The notes below the pieces were generated by a model. It was not told the DNA's origin. It saw only the letters and a list, made by a program, of their open reading frames with translations, and did not search any database. From a virus, in IMG/VR virus record IMGVR_UViG_3300028197_001229, positions 21,106-85,105 of that record: DNA of 64,000 nt; one strand, 5' to 3'. Position 1 is the stretch's first letter, and each line of letters begins with the position of its first letter. Shown here one piece after another: positions 17,484-26,546 of the stretch. The position numbers and the translations under genes are program-made.

Positions 17484-18855
17484 AGAAAACCCAACTATTG
17501 TTGAAAACCAGATTATAGCAGCGTTTATAGGATCCAAAAAGTTCTTTTATGACTATGGAGAAAGTATACGAAACCTATCATCTGAGTTAGGACCCAGGCA
17601 CAGTAAATTTGATAGTTATATCAATAAGATAATCTTTGAAGCAATATGTGAATTCAGAGATAAAGCAAAAGCCGAACTCGTGCCTATGGAGTTTATTACA
17701 GACTACATTGACGGTTGTAAGGTAGGAGGCAGGTTATTACCCGAAGAAGCGGAAAATATAAGTACATACCTTTCGGGTATATATACTAGGGCTAATACAG
17801 ACACAGCCAGTTTCATACGTGGCGATTTATTTGACGCTTGGTTCGATGCTGGAATGGTAGATAGTATAATGCAGTTATCTCAATCCGCAGATACAGCTGT
17901 AACTATAGATGACTTAGAAGTTAAGTTACGTAGAATAAAAATTGCCAAATCAAGACAAGAGAAGAAATCTTTGTCGTTTATTGAGGGTATGCAGACTGAG
18001 CATGACGATGGCTTTGTAATACCAACAGGTATACATACGTTAGACGACAAGTTAGCTGGTGGCTTTAGACGTGGAGAATCCACAGTCTGTGCAGCTACCA
18101 CTGGTGGTGGTAAAACTGTACTAGCTTGTCAGTTTGCAGCTCAATGTGCAACTATGGGTCGTAAGGTAATATTTGTTACTACAGAGCAGCCTCCATCCGA
18201 GCTAACACCTAGGTTTTTAGCAAATCAATGTGCTATACCTTTTAATATGTTTACACAAAACCCAAATCCGGGAAACTCGGTTATACCACCGGAAGTATCT
18301 AATGTTAGGAAATATAGTTTAAAAATTATAAGTACAATTTCTGCTATGAATGCTAACATTAAATTTCTAGATTGGTCACAAGGTGGCGGACAATCAATAG
18401 AAAATGATTTAGATGCAGCTATAGAGGCAATAATGGAAGATCCAGAAGATGAGTTTCCGGCGGAGGTTATAATATTTGACTGGTTAGGTGGCGCACTAAA
18501 AAAAGATAGTAATAAAGATTTGCGTATTATGTACTTAGAAGGTGCCGAACACTTGCATGCTATGGCTAAACGAATGCGTTTGTCTGTAATATTGTTTGCT
18601 CAGCTTAATAAAGTAAAAGCTTACAATAAATGGAGATGTGATTCATCAATGCTAGCAGAGTGTACATCCATCCCGGATAAAGCCTCTAATGCTATATATG
18701 TAAGTACAAAATTAAATGATGACCTATCGGGACCAAACATAGCGCAAAAGTTTAACGTAGATAAAGCACGTAAGGGAACTGGGGGTATGATAGATATGCT
18801 CCGAGACTTTGGTTACCAGCGTTTTATGGTACCATCTGGAACTAACAGTGTTTAA
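17461..18855 (+). CDS. DnaB-family replicative helicase
   Basis: 464 residues. The N-terminal 140 residues are helical, as in DnaB N-domains. A RecA-like motor follows, with Walker A TTGGGKT near 213-219, a following VIFVTTEQPP strand (the motif 1a-type glutamate), Walker B VIIFDW near 335, and a FAQLN sensor near 378. The C-terminal region carries DKARKGTGG, comparable to the arginine-finger motif of the family. It would unwind duplex DNA at the fork together with the primase encoded 1.7 kb downstream. The start overlaps the preceding gene. Confidence 0.85.
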   Translation: MSLISTVKENPTIVENQIIAAFIGSKKFFYDYGESIRNLSSELGPRHSKFDSYINKIIFEAICEFRDKAKAELVPMEFITDYIDGCKVGGRLLPEEAENISTYLSGIYTRANTDTASFIRGDLFDAWFDAGMVDSIMQLSQSADTAVTIDDLEVKLRRIKIAKSRQEKKSLSFIEGMQTEHDDGFVIPTGIHTLDDKLAGGFRRGESTVCAATTGGGKTVLACQFAAQCATMGRKVIFVTTEQPPSELTPRFLANQCAIPFNMFTQNPNPGNSVIPPEVSNVRKYSLKIISTISAMNANIKFLDWSQGGGQSIENDLDAAIEAIMEDPEDEFPAEVIIFDWLGGALKKDSNKDLRIMYLEGAEHLHAMAKRMRLSVILFAQLNKVKAYNKWRCDSSMLAECTSIPDKASNAIYVSTKLNDDLSGPNIAQKFNVDKARKGTGGMIDMLRDFGYQRFMVPSGTNSV

Positions 18856-18857
18856 CT

Positions 18858-19865
18858 ATGGAAACTAATAATACGGAAATGGAACTTTGTGTTATAATGA
18901 ATAAATTTTTTAAAAGAGGAGATTGGATACCTGATGCTTTTAAGAAAATATTTAAACTAAGATCCGGGACAGATTTACCAACATGTGTGGTATTTAGTAA
19001 AATAGTATATTGGTTATCTCCTAAAAAAAATGGTAAGAAACGATACTATGGTAAACAGTTAAAATTAAGTGTATCCAATATTTCCGAGCAGACCTACTTG
19101 TCAAAAAAACAAGTTAGTCATGCTATGGAAAAGTTAGAAAAAAAATATAAGTTTATTAACAGAACAGTAAACGGTACGACAGTTTATGTTAGTCTAAATG
19201 TAGAGATAATAGAAAAAGTTTTAGAAAATAGCTTTCCAAATATGTTTAGCAAAAACGAAGTAGCTATACAAATTTGTAACACTCATATACATAAAGAACA
19301 GCATAGACCATTTCTTTCTAAGTTTCCGAAGGGAGTAACTGAACTTAATTATTGTGACAAAGATCAAATTATCGAAGAGGTTGAAAAATTAGAAATTGCT
19401 TTGAATACGAAGCAAAATGAAAAGTCTATGTACTCAATGTCCGAAGATAAATTTTATTCAATATGTAGAACTACAAAATACGCTTTAAGAGAAAAGCTAA
19501 ACTATATGTCTGAAGCTGAATTAATAGAGGCTTTTATAGTTGATGACGAATCGTCTTATCCAGCTTTCTCTAGATTTGTGTTTTTGTACAATAGTTTGTA
19601 TGAGCATTACGTAGGTTATCTTACAAGTAATGACGCTGAGTTTAAAAACTTGTTACAAACTGTGTCAGTAGAGTGCATATCAAATTTAGATGTGTACAGT
19701 AATTTATTAGTAGCATGTAGGGGTTTGGACGTAAAGTTGTTATCCGTTACTAGTGTAGCCGATTTAAAGTTAAAAAATAATTTAAAATTAACTACGCTAG
19801 AATCAGAGATAAAAACTTACGAACAAACCCTGTGCTCATTACGACAACATTTAACGTCGATTTAA
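18858..19865 (+). CDS. Winged-helix protein, possible replication initiator or loader
   Basis: 335 residues. The N-terminal 110 residues show a winged-helix pattern (KIVYWLSP, then LSKKQVSHAMEKLEKKYKFI as recognition helix, then a beta wing TVNGTTVYVSL). This layout is typical of DnaD/DnaT- or RepA-like proteins that precede or follow helicase genes. The C-terminal part is helical and acidic. Lying two bases after the DnaB-like gene, it is a candidate origin-binding or helicase-loading protein; this is inference. Confidence 0.55.
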   Translation: METNNTEMELCVIMNKFFKRGDWIPDAFKKIFKLRSGTDLPTCVVFSKIVYWLSPKKNGKKRYYGKQLKLSVSNISEQTYLSKKQVSHAMEKLEKKYKFINRTVNGTTVYVSLNVEIIEKVLENSFPNMFSKNEVAIQICNTHIHKEQHRPFLSKFPKGVTELNYCDKDQIIEEVEKLEIALNTKQNEKSMYSMSEDKFYSICRTTKYALREKLNYMSEAELIEAFIVDDESSYPAFSRFVFLYNSLYEHYVGYLTSNDAEFKNLLQTVSVECISNLDVYSNLLVACRGLDVKLLSVTSVADLKLKNNLKLTTLESEIKTYEQTLCSLRQHLTSI

Positions 19866-19869
19866 AAAA

Positions 19870-20259
19870 ATGGGATTCTTTTCATGGAATTGTGTGGCCT
19901 GCAATAAGGCCTTTATAAGTGCGTGTAACTTTGATGAAAAAACAAAGTGGGCAGCAGAAGTAACAGTAGCTCTCTACTGTAAAGCTTACAGATCAACACC
20001 AGCTACTATTATACATGGTATATATGACGGTTACGGTGACGTTGGTTCTGGTGAATTTAACTTCCTTGATTGGGATACATCTCAGTATCCTGACTACAGA
20101 GCATTTCATACTACTTGCTGGGAGTTACTAGATGAGCCTGAGTTAGTAAAAGACTTGTCTTTTTACAAACCCAATCAATCGGCAGATAACCAAGGTTATT
20201 TTTTATCCGAAAGTGAGTGGGTAGACTTAGAAGACCAGCCACGACTAATACTTCACTAA
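19870..20259 (+). CDS. Conserved phage-type small protein of unknown function
   Basis: 129 residues beginning MGFFSWNCVACNK, an N-terminal pattern I know from uncharacterised phage and bacterial proteins. A CxxC pair lies at residues 8-11, and later a DGYGDVGSG loop and a CW near residue 77. The protein may bind zinc, but the second Cys pair is not clear. Unknown role. Confidence 0.6.
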   Translation: MGFFSWNCVACNKAFISACNFDEKTKWAAEVTVALYCKAYRSTPATIIHGIYDGYGDVGSGEFNFLDWDTSQYPDYRAFHTTCWELLDEPELVKDLSFYKPNQSADNQGYFLSESEWVDLEDQPRLILH

Positions 20260-20260
20260 G

Positions 20261-20515
20261 ATGTCTGCAAATATACTACCAAACCGGAGATCACGACCTG
20301 GTTGCTTCAGATTCTTCTTTCACTACAACAAGCATAAACAATGCATGACTGTACACTGGAAGGGTAGTTGTCTGTTAGTTGATGAGTTAGTGTGTAATGT
20401 TCCTGTAGAAACAAAAACTTCTCAAAAACAACCACATTACGTCCTGCAAGGTTGGGCCGAGGGTGTAGAACTAGAGTTAATAAAAAATGGAAAAACAATG
20501 GCATTAATAACATGA
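20261..20515 (+). CDS. Small conserved phage-type protein
   Basis: 84 residues. The pattern FFHYNKHK...MTVHWKGSCLLVDELVC...QPHYVLQGWAEGVEL resembles a widespread uncharacterised phage family. It appears to be a small beta-rich domain. It overlaps the primase gene by 4 bases (ATGA). Confidence 0.6.
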   Translation: MSANILPNRRSRPGCFRFFFHYNKHKQCMTVHWKGSCLLVDELVCNVPVETKTSQKQPHYVLQGWAEGVELELIKNGKTMALIT

Positions 20516-21696
20516 GTCAAAGTGTAATAACTTATAGCCCATCACTAGATGAGGCTACACGAGCTGGTATCAGTAGAGATGCACTGAGGTTAGCTAGAGA
20601 GCTATCTATACGACATGGTAACATCCGTATAACTAAGGAGGCGAGTGGGATTCATTTTTATATGGCTTCGCCTGTTTGCTTACAACAATACGGTCCTAGT
20701 GAACTGTATAAAATGCATCTAGCAGTAAACGTCGATAAATATGAATCTGGCGTAGATTTGTGCGGTATGTGTATGAAAACAAATACACCATATTCGGTAG
20801 ACGATTTACGTACTATGACAAACTTAAAGCGTAGGGGTTTTACCGATGCCCAACACACTATAACTATTAAACGTAATGATAACTACTTAGAAAAAGATAA
20901 AAATGGAAACTCTATACCAAAGCCTCCGGGAGATGTTACTCCTGTTATAGACTTACCTGATGGGCATCCTGTAGTGGCTTATATAAAATCACGTGATTAC
21001 GACCCACAGAAACTATATGATCAGTTCAAAGCAGCCTACTGTACTACTGCACGCGCTGATTACCCTACTAAAAGGTTATCAGGCGGTTTTTCTATTACAC
21101 CCCAGTGTAGGCTTATATTTTATATATACGTAGATGGTGTTCGTTTAGGTTGGCAGGGTCGTATCCTTGATTTCTCGGAAGATGGTACTAAACATTATTA
21201 CCACCCTACTTACGAAAAATGGGTTCCTATGGAATCAAAAAATGCTAGTGGTAAATGGGTACCACTACAAAATGTCGCAGATGGTTGGAATCCGGCTAAG
21301 TATATTCATGCCCCTGGCACTAATACTACTTTAGCCTTAATGGGATTTGATGCAGCCGTTGAATTTAACAAAGATAGAAATGTCAAAGTCATAGGTTTGA
21401 CCGAGGGCCCGCTGGATTCAGCGCGTCTTGGTATTCCTTTTTGCGCAGTTATGGGTAAACATTTTAGCCCAGATAAAGCAAAATTGTTGAGAAGGTTTGA
21501 CAAAGTAGTACTAGCTATACAAAATGACGATGCTAGTAAAACGTTACTAGATGAAGTAACTTCGGTGTTGTCAATCTACGGAGTTTCTTTGAAAGTTATC
21601 AAACCACCAAAGCAATACAATGACTACGGAGATATGCCACAGCATATTGTTGACTCCGTTGTAAAACCTGAGATAAACGAATACTTAAGCTTATGA
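20512..21696 (+). CDS. DNA primase (TOPRIM type)
   Basis: About 394 residues from the ATG at 20512, chosen because it overlaps the previous stop as ATGA; an upstream GTG-like start in the same frame would overlap by 64 bases. A possible zinc-binding LCGMCMK region lies near 81-87. The C-terminal TOPRIM core is IGLTEGPLDSARLG (about 294-307) with the conserved Glu, followed by KVVLAIQNDDASK in place of the usual DxDxxG motif. It would make RNA primers for the fork with the DnaB-like helicase. The DxD motif is atypical (QNDDASK). Confidence 0.75.
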   Translation: MSQSVITYSPSLDEATRAGISRDALRLARELSIRHGNIRITKEASGIHFYMASPVCLQQYGPSELYKMHLAVNVDKYESGVDLCGMCMKTNTPYSVDDLRTMTNLKRRGFTDAQHTITIKRNDNYLEKDKNGNSIPKPPGDVTPVIDLPDGHPVVAYIKSRDYDPQKLYDQFKAAYCTTARADYPTKRLSGGFSITPQCRLIFYIYVDGVRLGWQGRILDFSEDGTKHYYHPTYEKWVPMESKNASGKWVPLQNVADGWNPAKYIHAPGTNTTLALMGFDAAVEFNKDRNVKVIGLTEGPLDSARLGIPFCAVMGKHFSPDKAKLLRRFDKVVLAIQNDDASKTLLDEVTSVLSIYGVSLKVIKPPKQYNDYGDMPQHIVDSVVKPEINEYLSL

Positions 21697-21917
21697 ATAA
21701 ATTGGAAGACGAAATAGTTAAATTGAGCTACACAGCTAACATGTTGCAATCAATAATCGATAGATTAAATAAATGCTCTATAAACCTAGATTCGGATCCC
21801 GATCTTTCCTTAAGACTAAAAAGTATTCTTTATTACCAAGGTTGTGGTGATTACAATCGTACTTTGTTTGAAACTATTGATCTAGATAAAAATATTACAA
21901 AAAAGTGTCAGAAATAA
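21693..21917 (+). CDS. Small unknown protein between primase and polymerase
   Basis: 74 residues, helical, no motif. It overlaps the primase by 4 bases and the polymerase start (GTG at 21905) by 13, so it is part of the replication transcript. Unknown function. Confidence 0.5.
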   Translation: MNKLEDEIVKLSYTANMLQSIIDRLNKCSINLDSDPDLSLRLKSILYYQGCGDYNRTLFETIDLDKNITKKCQK

Positions 21918-24900
21918 AACGTCAGCTGGCAAAAGGCGAGTACCCTGAGTGGTGCAAGTCTAGCCCGCCAAATTCGTTAAATAAAAATAGAACTATAGAT
22001 GGTGTACTTCACTTTGCAGGTGTGGGTAAAAAACCTGCAGATGTTATGTTTGTTGCCCCATGTGTATTATTCGAGGAGGCTAATGATCGGACATCTCCGG
22101 CAAGACTATTAAAAGGTCCAGCATCTAATCTGTTTTTACGGAATCTAAAAAGAGTTGGTTTTAACACCGACGAAATATATTATACAACATTATGTAAATA
22201 CACACTTCCAATGGGTCGTAACATGCGCCCAAAGATGGAAGATTTACGTTGGAGTCAAACAATAATTGAAAAAGAGATTGAAGAAGTATCTCCTAAAATA
22301 ATTGTTTGCTTGGGGAAACAAGTTTTTGATTTCTTTGTTGATTTCAAAGCTACATTTAAAGACGTACACGGTGGGTTTTTCCACAGTACTTATTATGACT
22401 GTTTGGTTTATGTTACGGATCAGCTTACTACTTCTTTCCTTAAGCCTGAATACATAAGTCGTTCCATAACCGATTTAGCTTGTGTAAAGCGACATCTAGA
22501 CGATGTAGCTGGAGTAGGTATACCCACACACCCAATAGACTATAAAACAGTCTCTACACGTACTGAGTTAGTTAAACTGTTTTCTGATATTGAAGCTCTT
22601 AAGCCCTCTGTACTAAGTGTAGACTGTGAGTGGGCAGGTGATACCTATATTAGTGGTACACTAAGATCTATTCAGCTATGTTGGGCACCGGGTAAAGCAG
22701 CTTACATAATGTTCAGGGACCAAGCCGGTTTATGGGTTTGGGATAAGCCGCAACCAGACATCTATAAACAAGTTGGTAACTTTCTTAACAAAGGTTATAA
22801 GTTTATAGGTCATAACTTGTGTGCTGACTTTATGTGGATGCATCATTGTTTAGGTGTTGATACTTATCAGAAATGTGCGTTTGACACTATGTATGCTGAG
22901 TTCTTGTTAGATGAGTATGCAGACTTAAAGTTAGAACGTTTATCACTTAAGTACACGGACCTCGGTCGTTACGACACAGAGTTATTCTTAACTAAGAAAA
23001 AATTAAAAATAACATCTGATGAAGGTTATGGTCGTATACCAGACGACGTACTTATACCTTACGCTTGTAAGGATGTGGATGTTGTAATGAGGGCTTATCC
23101 CATTTTACTACAAAAGCTTTATGCGGAAAAATTAAATTCATATTATTTCGATATAAACTTACCATATGTTGCCGACTCGTTTTTTGAAATGGCTCTTGCC
23201 GGGTTACCTATAAATAGATCTTATCTAGATGTAATGCGCTCGGTGTTCACAAATAATGAAACTCTGCTACTGCTCGAGCTTAGGATGAGTCTTAAAGAAG
23301 AAGCTAATCTCTTTCTAGCAGAAAAGCTCTACAAAGCATTCGGCCAAGCTGGTTACACTCTGTTTAGTGAATTGGTTCAACTAGACAATCGTAGATTTGA
23401 ACTTAGAGAACAACTGTATACTTACCCAGAGTTAGATACAACATATGTTCCTTGGGATTCTGCTAAATATTCTTCTGCAAAAATTATTGCGATGTATTCT
23501 GAACCACTTGAAATAAAAGAAAATTTATCTTCAAGTGAAAAATCTGAATGTATTAAAGAACTAACAGATGTACATAATAAATGTTTAACTAAACTTAAAA
23601 GCCTAGTAAATCCGGAATCGTTTCCTGAATTTCTACCTTTGTTTGAGCATTGGTGGGACGCAAATGAGTTTAAAATAAGAAGTGATGCTCATAAACGACG
23701 TTGGTTATTTTCTGTAAAAAAGTTTGAACCTGTAAAGACTACTAAGAAAGATGGTGTCCAAATGCCCTGGGAGTCTGTTTTGAAGTTGGATAAAGCTAGA
23801 CAATTAGAGCATTCACCATCTACTGATAAGGAAACTATACAAATACTATCTGAGAAATGTATTTTAGTTTCTCGGGTCTTGGAGTTAAACTCTGTAGGCA
23901 ACATTGTGAAGATGTTTCTTAAAGGTCCAGATGCTAATGGTAAAGAACAAGGTCTACATAAATGGATACAATCTGATGGTAGGCTTCACTGTAATTTTGC
24001 TACAACAGAAACTGGTCGTCCTCGTACTTGGAATCCTAACGTATTGAACTACCCAAAAGCTATTACACGTCCGATCGAAGCAGCTTTCAAGCGGTTAGGT
24101 CAGGACAAACCTTACAGCTTACGATCATGTGTAGAGGCTCCAGAAGGTTGGTGTCTTGTTGACGCTGATTTGGAAACTGCAGAGGTGCTTGGATTAGCTT
24201 ATATATCTGGGGATGATGAGATGATAGATGTCTGTTCTTCCGGAGATAAGAACTTCGTACAGATAAACTCGGATAAAGCAGAAGAATATTCCATACCGTG
24301 GATTCGCTTTAAAGGAATTGATTGTGCCAGGTTAGAAAATATAGCCGATCACGACGATTGCTTGATACTTGATAACTCTGGTGAGTACATACGACCGCTT
24401 AGGGATATGCACTGGGAGATGGCCGAGACAATGCACAGTAAATCTAGAGAAGAACTAGATGCGGATATAGATAGGCTTGCTGGTAAGATAGGTATGTTTT
24501 CTATACCATATGGTGCGTCACCTAAGTTACTCGAAAGAACCATTGAGAGTATCACAGGTATAAAGCCTGATCCGGATATTGGTGAAAAGTTAATAGATGC
24601 TTATGAAACTAAGTTTCCTGTAGCTGCAGCTTTTCTGAAAGCACAGGAAGCTTGCGTAGAGGAGCCCGGTTACTATAGATCGATATCAGGTAGGGTTCGT
24701 CATTTTCATACACATGGGTTATCTACAGAAGGTTTATCGGAACGAGCCCGAAAGTCTCTAATGGCTCCACTAGCTAGGGAAGCTAGGAACTATCCTATGC
24801 AAGAGATTGTTGCTGCTACTATGGCTAGAGCTGTTAATTCTTTAGTTGCTGAGTTTAAAGCACGCGGTATGAGTGCTAGACCTATGATACTACTACACGA

Positions 24901-25090
24901 CGCATTGACTGTACTTAGTCCTATAGAAGAAAGATGGGAAGTCCGAAAACTTTTGCAGAAATGTATGAGTGACGGTACAACCTGGGATGTTAATAGTAAA
25001 ACACTTCAGTTTGCTATAGATGTTGACTTTTCATTTAGGTGGGGTATGAAACCATCTAAAGAAGAATCATTATTACTAAACACACAATAG
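21905..25090 (+). CDS. Fused uracil-DNA-glycosylase-like domain and family A DNA polymerase
   Basis: 1061 residues from a GTG start. Residues about 1-200 match the outline of family 4/5 uracil-DNA glycosylases (ADVMFVAPC, then a TTLCKYTLP strand, then IIVCLGKQV), but the motif I GEAPG is changed to VAPC, so activity is uncertain. A DnaQ-type 3'-5' exonuclease follows with VDCEW (D240, E242), IGHNLCADF and YACKDVD. The polymerase domain has motif A DADLETAEV (about 752), motif B around KIGMFSIPYG (about 860) and motif C LLHDALTV (about 997). The catalytic Asp residues of A and C are retained, but the usual HDE of motif C is HDA. This is the phage's main replicase candidate. Confidence 0.87.
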   Translation: MSEIKRQLAKGEYPEWCKSSPPNSLNKNRTIDGVLHFAGVGKKPADVMFVAPCVLFEEANDRTSPARLLKGPASNLFLRNLKRVGFNTDEIYYTTLCKYTLPMGRNMRPKMEDLRWSQTIIEKEIEEVSPKIIVCLGKQVFDFFVDFKATFKDVHGGFFHSTYYDCLVYVTDQLTTSFLKPEYISRSITDLACVKRHLDDVAGVGIPTHPIDYKTVSTRTELVKLFSDIEALKPSVLSVDCEWAGDTYISGTLRSIQLCWAPGKAAYIMFRDQAGLWVWDKPQPDIYKQVGNFLNKGYKFIGHNLCADFMWMHHCLGVDTYQKCAFDTMYAEFLLDEYADLKLERLSLKYTDLGRYDTELFLTKKKLKITSDEGYGRIPDDVLIPYACKDVDVVMRAYPILLQKLYAEKLNSYYFDINLPYVADSFFEMALAGLPINRSYLDVMRSVFTNNETLLLLELRMSLKEEANLFLAEKLYKAFGQAGYTLFSELVQLDNRRFELREQLYTYPELDTTYVPWDSAKYSSAKIIAMYSEPLEIKENLSSSEKSECIKELTDVHNKCLTKLKSLVNPESFPEFLPLFEHWWDANEFKIRSDAHKRRWLFSVKKFEPVKTTKKDGVQMPWESVLKLDKARQLEHSPSTDKETIQILSEKCILVSRVLELNSVGNIVKMFLKGPDANGKEQGLHKWIQSDGRLHCNFATTETGRPRTWNPNVLNYPKAITRPIEAAFKRLGQDKPYSLRSCVEAPEGWCLVDADLETAEVLGLAYISGDDEMIDVCSSGDKNFVQINSDKAEEYSIPWIRFKGIDCARLENIADHDDCLILDNSGEYIRPLRDMHWEMAETMHSKSREELDADIDRLAGKIGMFSIPYGASPKLLERTIESITGIKPDPDIGEKLIDAYETKFPVAAAFLKAQEACVEEPGYYRSISGRVRHFHTHGLSTEGLSERARKSLMAPLAREARNYPMQEIVAATMARAVNSLVAEFKARGMSARPMILLHDALTVLSPIEERWEVRKLLQKCMSDGTTWDVNSKTLQFAIDVDFSFRWGMKPSKEESLLLNTQ

Positions 25091-25095
25091 AATTA

Positions 25096-25123
25096 TTGCT
25101 AATTTTACGTTATATATAATTGG
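25096..25123 (+). promoter_or_regulatory. Promoter for the single-strand-binding-protein candidate
   Basis: TTG at 25096-25098 is followed 16 bases later by TATAATTG (25115-25122), a one-mismatch version of the Bacteroidota -7 box TAnnTTTG, within the repeated phage motif ACGTTATATATAATTGG. An 8-bp hairpin (TGGTACCA-CACA-TGGTATCA, 25121-25140) overlaps the box end and probable start point. Confidence 0.7.
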
Positions 25124-25203
25124 TACCACACATGGTATCATTCCTTTTTGTTATGTATTCACAAGATACTGAATTAAACTAACCAAATAAAAAAATATAC
25201 ATT

Positions 25204-26487
25204 ATGTTAATAGGTGGATCCCAAGCAGATAGTTCCCGGAGTTTTACTCACGGGTTCTTTCACGATGGTGTTAAAAGCACCCAGTTTAAAGCGTCGTCTC
25301 AATATTTCTTGAGACTATTGCCGGCATTTGATCAGGACAAACAAGGTACTCCTGATTTTGAAAGTTCACACGTACCTTACCGGAATAAAGAGCTTCCGGA
25401 AGATTGGAAAACCAAAACTCCTGGCTTTAGTAGCTGGTTTTTTGTGGTTCAAGGTTATACGTTCTTTGGAAAAGGAAACGTATCGCTATTGTCTCCGTTG
25501 TCCGCTGTTCACGGTGGTCACAGTAAAGTTGGTAAGGATCCTATACTGGACATCCGTAACTTTGCTGAGAAATCTGACGATCCGTTGGTACGTCAGCTTA
25601 CAGAGGATAAAAGTTTCAAAGAGCGTGCAGCAGCACCAACTCCGCGTTACTTTGTTCTAACTAACGTACTGTTGATGACAGATCTTAATAGTAAGCGTAC
25701 TGAGAATCAAGTCGGGATTTTCACAAATGCTGCTTGGACAGATCTTAAGGGTAAGCTTGCTGGACGTGCTGGACGTAACGACGAAGTTATTTCCCGCGAC
25801 TGGGAAGATTTCTTGTATGGCGACGTCACGCATCCATCGGAGGGTCTTGCTGCAACAGTAAGGGAGACTTCTGCTGAAGCTAATGAATCTATACGATTTG
25901 CTGGCATTCATTTTGCAGACGCACCCGGTCGTCTTGATGGTCATCAGAAGTGGGATATTACAGATAACCCTGGTGCTTTGACTAATCGTTACAGTATATC
26001 TGATGACGAAAATGTTACTAGAATTTGGTCTTATGACGAGATACTAGAGTATCTTGTCCAGGATGGTATTGTTCCTTATGACATTATTGAGCGCGCTTGC
26101 TCTCAGTACGCTGAAAATGACATACCAAAGCAATCAGGCCAAGCAAAGGAAGCAACATACTCCATACCTAGTCAAACTACGGTAGAAAGTGATGTGGAAG
26201 AAAACGCTCAGGAAGCTAATACCTTAGGTACTAGTAGTACACCAACACCACCAGCCGAAAAGGTTGCTGAAGTTGCACCTACTCCACGTGTACCCGTAGA
26301 AGCATCCGTAGGTAATACCACTGAACCGGAAGTAGGAGCTGCTACTGAAGCAGATTCTAGTCCCGACGTAGCTCGTTACAATGACTTGGCTGCTAAGTTT
26401 AAGGATAATCCAAACAACTTAGCAGCGGAAGAACTTCCAGAGTTTTTTGACTTATGTGCAAAACTCGGAGTTTCTCCTAACAGCTAA
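25204..26487 (+). CDS. Probable single-stranded DNA-binding protein (gp32-like architecture)
   Basis: 427 residues. The N-terminal segment YFLRLLPAFDQD (about 36-47), the aromatic WFFVVQGYTFF stretch, and YFVLTNVLLMTDLNSKRTENQ-VGIF follow the order of the OB-fold strands in T4 gp32-type proteins. The last 100 residues are low-complexity and rich in Glu, Ala, Thr and Pro, like the disordered tails used by SSBs to recruit partners. It sits between DNA polymerase and RecA and is the only replication gene with its own promoter and terminator, as expected of a protein needed in large amounts. The Cys zinc cluster of T4 gp32 is absent. Assignment is by pattern and position. Confidence 0.55.
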   Translation: MLIGGSQADSSRSFTHGFFHDGVKSTQFKASSQYFLRLLPAFDQDKQGTPDFESSHVPYRNKELPEDWKTKTPGFSSWFFVVQGYTFFGKGNVSLLSPLSAVHGGHSKVGKDPILDIRNFAEKSDDPLVRQLTEDKSFKERAAAPTPRYFVLTNVLLMTDLNSKRTENQVGIFTNAAWTDLKGKLAGRAGRNDEVISRDWEDFLYGDVTHPSEGLAATVRETSAEANESIRFAGIHFADAPGRLDGHQKWDITDNPGALTNRYSISDDENVTRIWSYDEILEYLVQDGIVPYDIIERACSQYAENDIPKQSGQAKEATYSIPSQTTVESDVEENAQEANTLGTSSTPTPPAEKVAEVAPTPRVPVEASVGNTTEPEVGAATEADSSPDVARYNDLAAKFKDNPNNLAAEELPEFFDLCAKLGVSPNS

Positions 26488-26500
26488 AACTTGAATAATT

Positions 26501-26530
26501 AAGTCGGGGGTCATCTGGCCCCCGACTTTT
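26501..26530 (+). terminator. Strong intrinsic terminator
   Basis: A perfect 10-bp stem AAGTCGGGGG (26501-26510) / CCCCCGACTT (26519-26528), with an 8-base loop and a short T-run. It lies 14 bases after the upstream stop. Confidence 0.9.
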
Positions 26531-26546
26531 ATACCAACAAAATATA

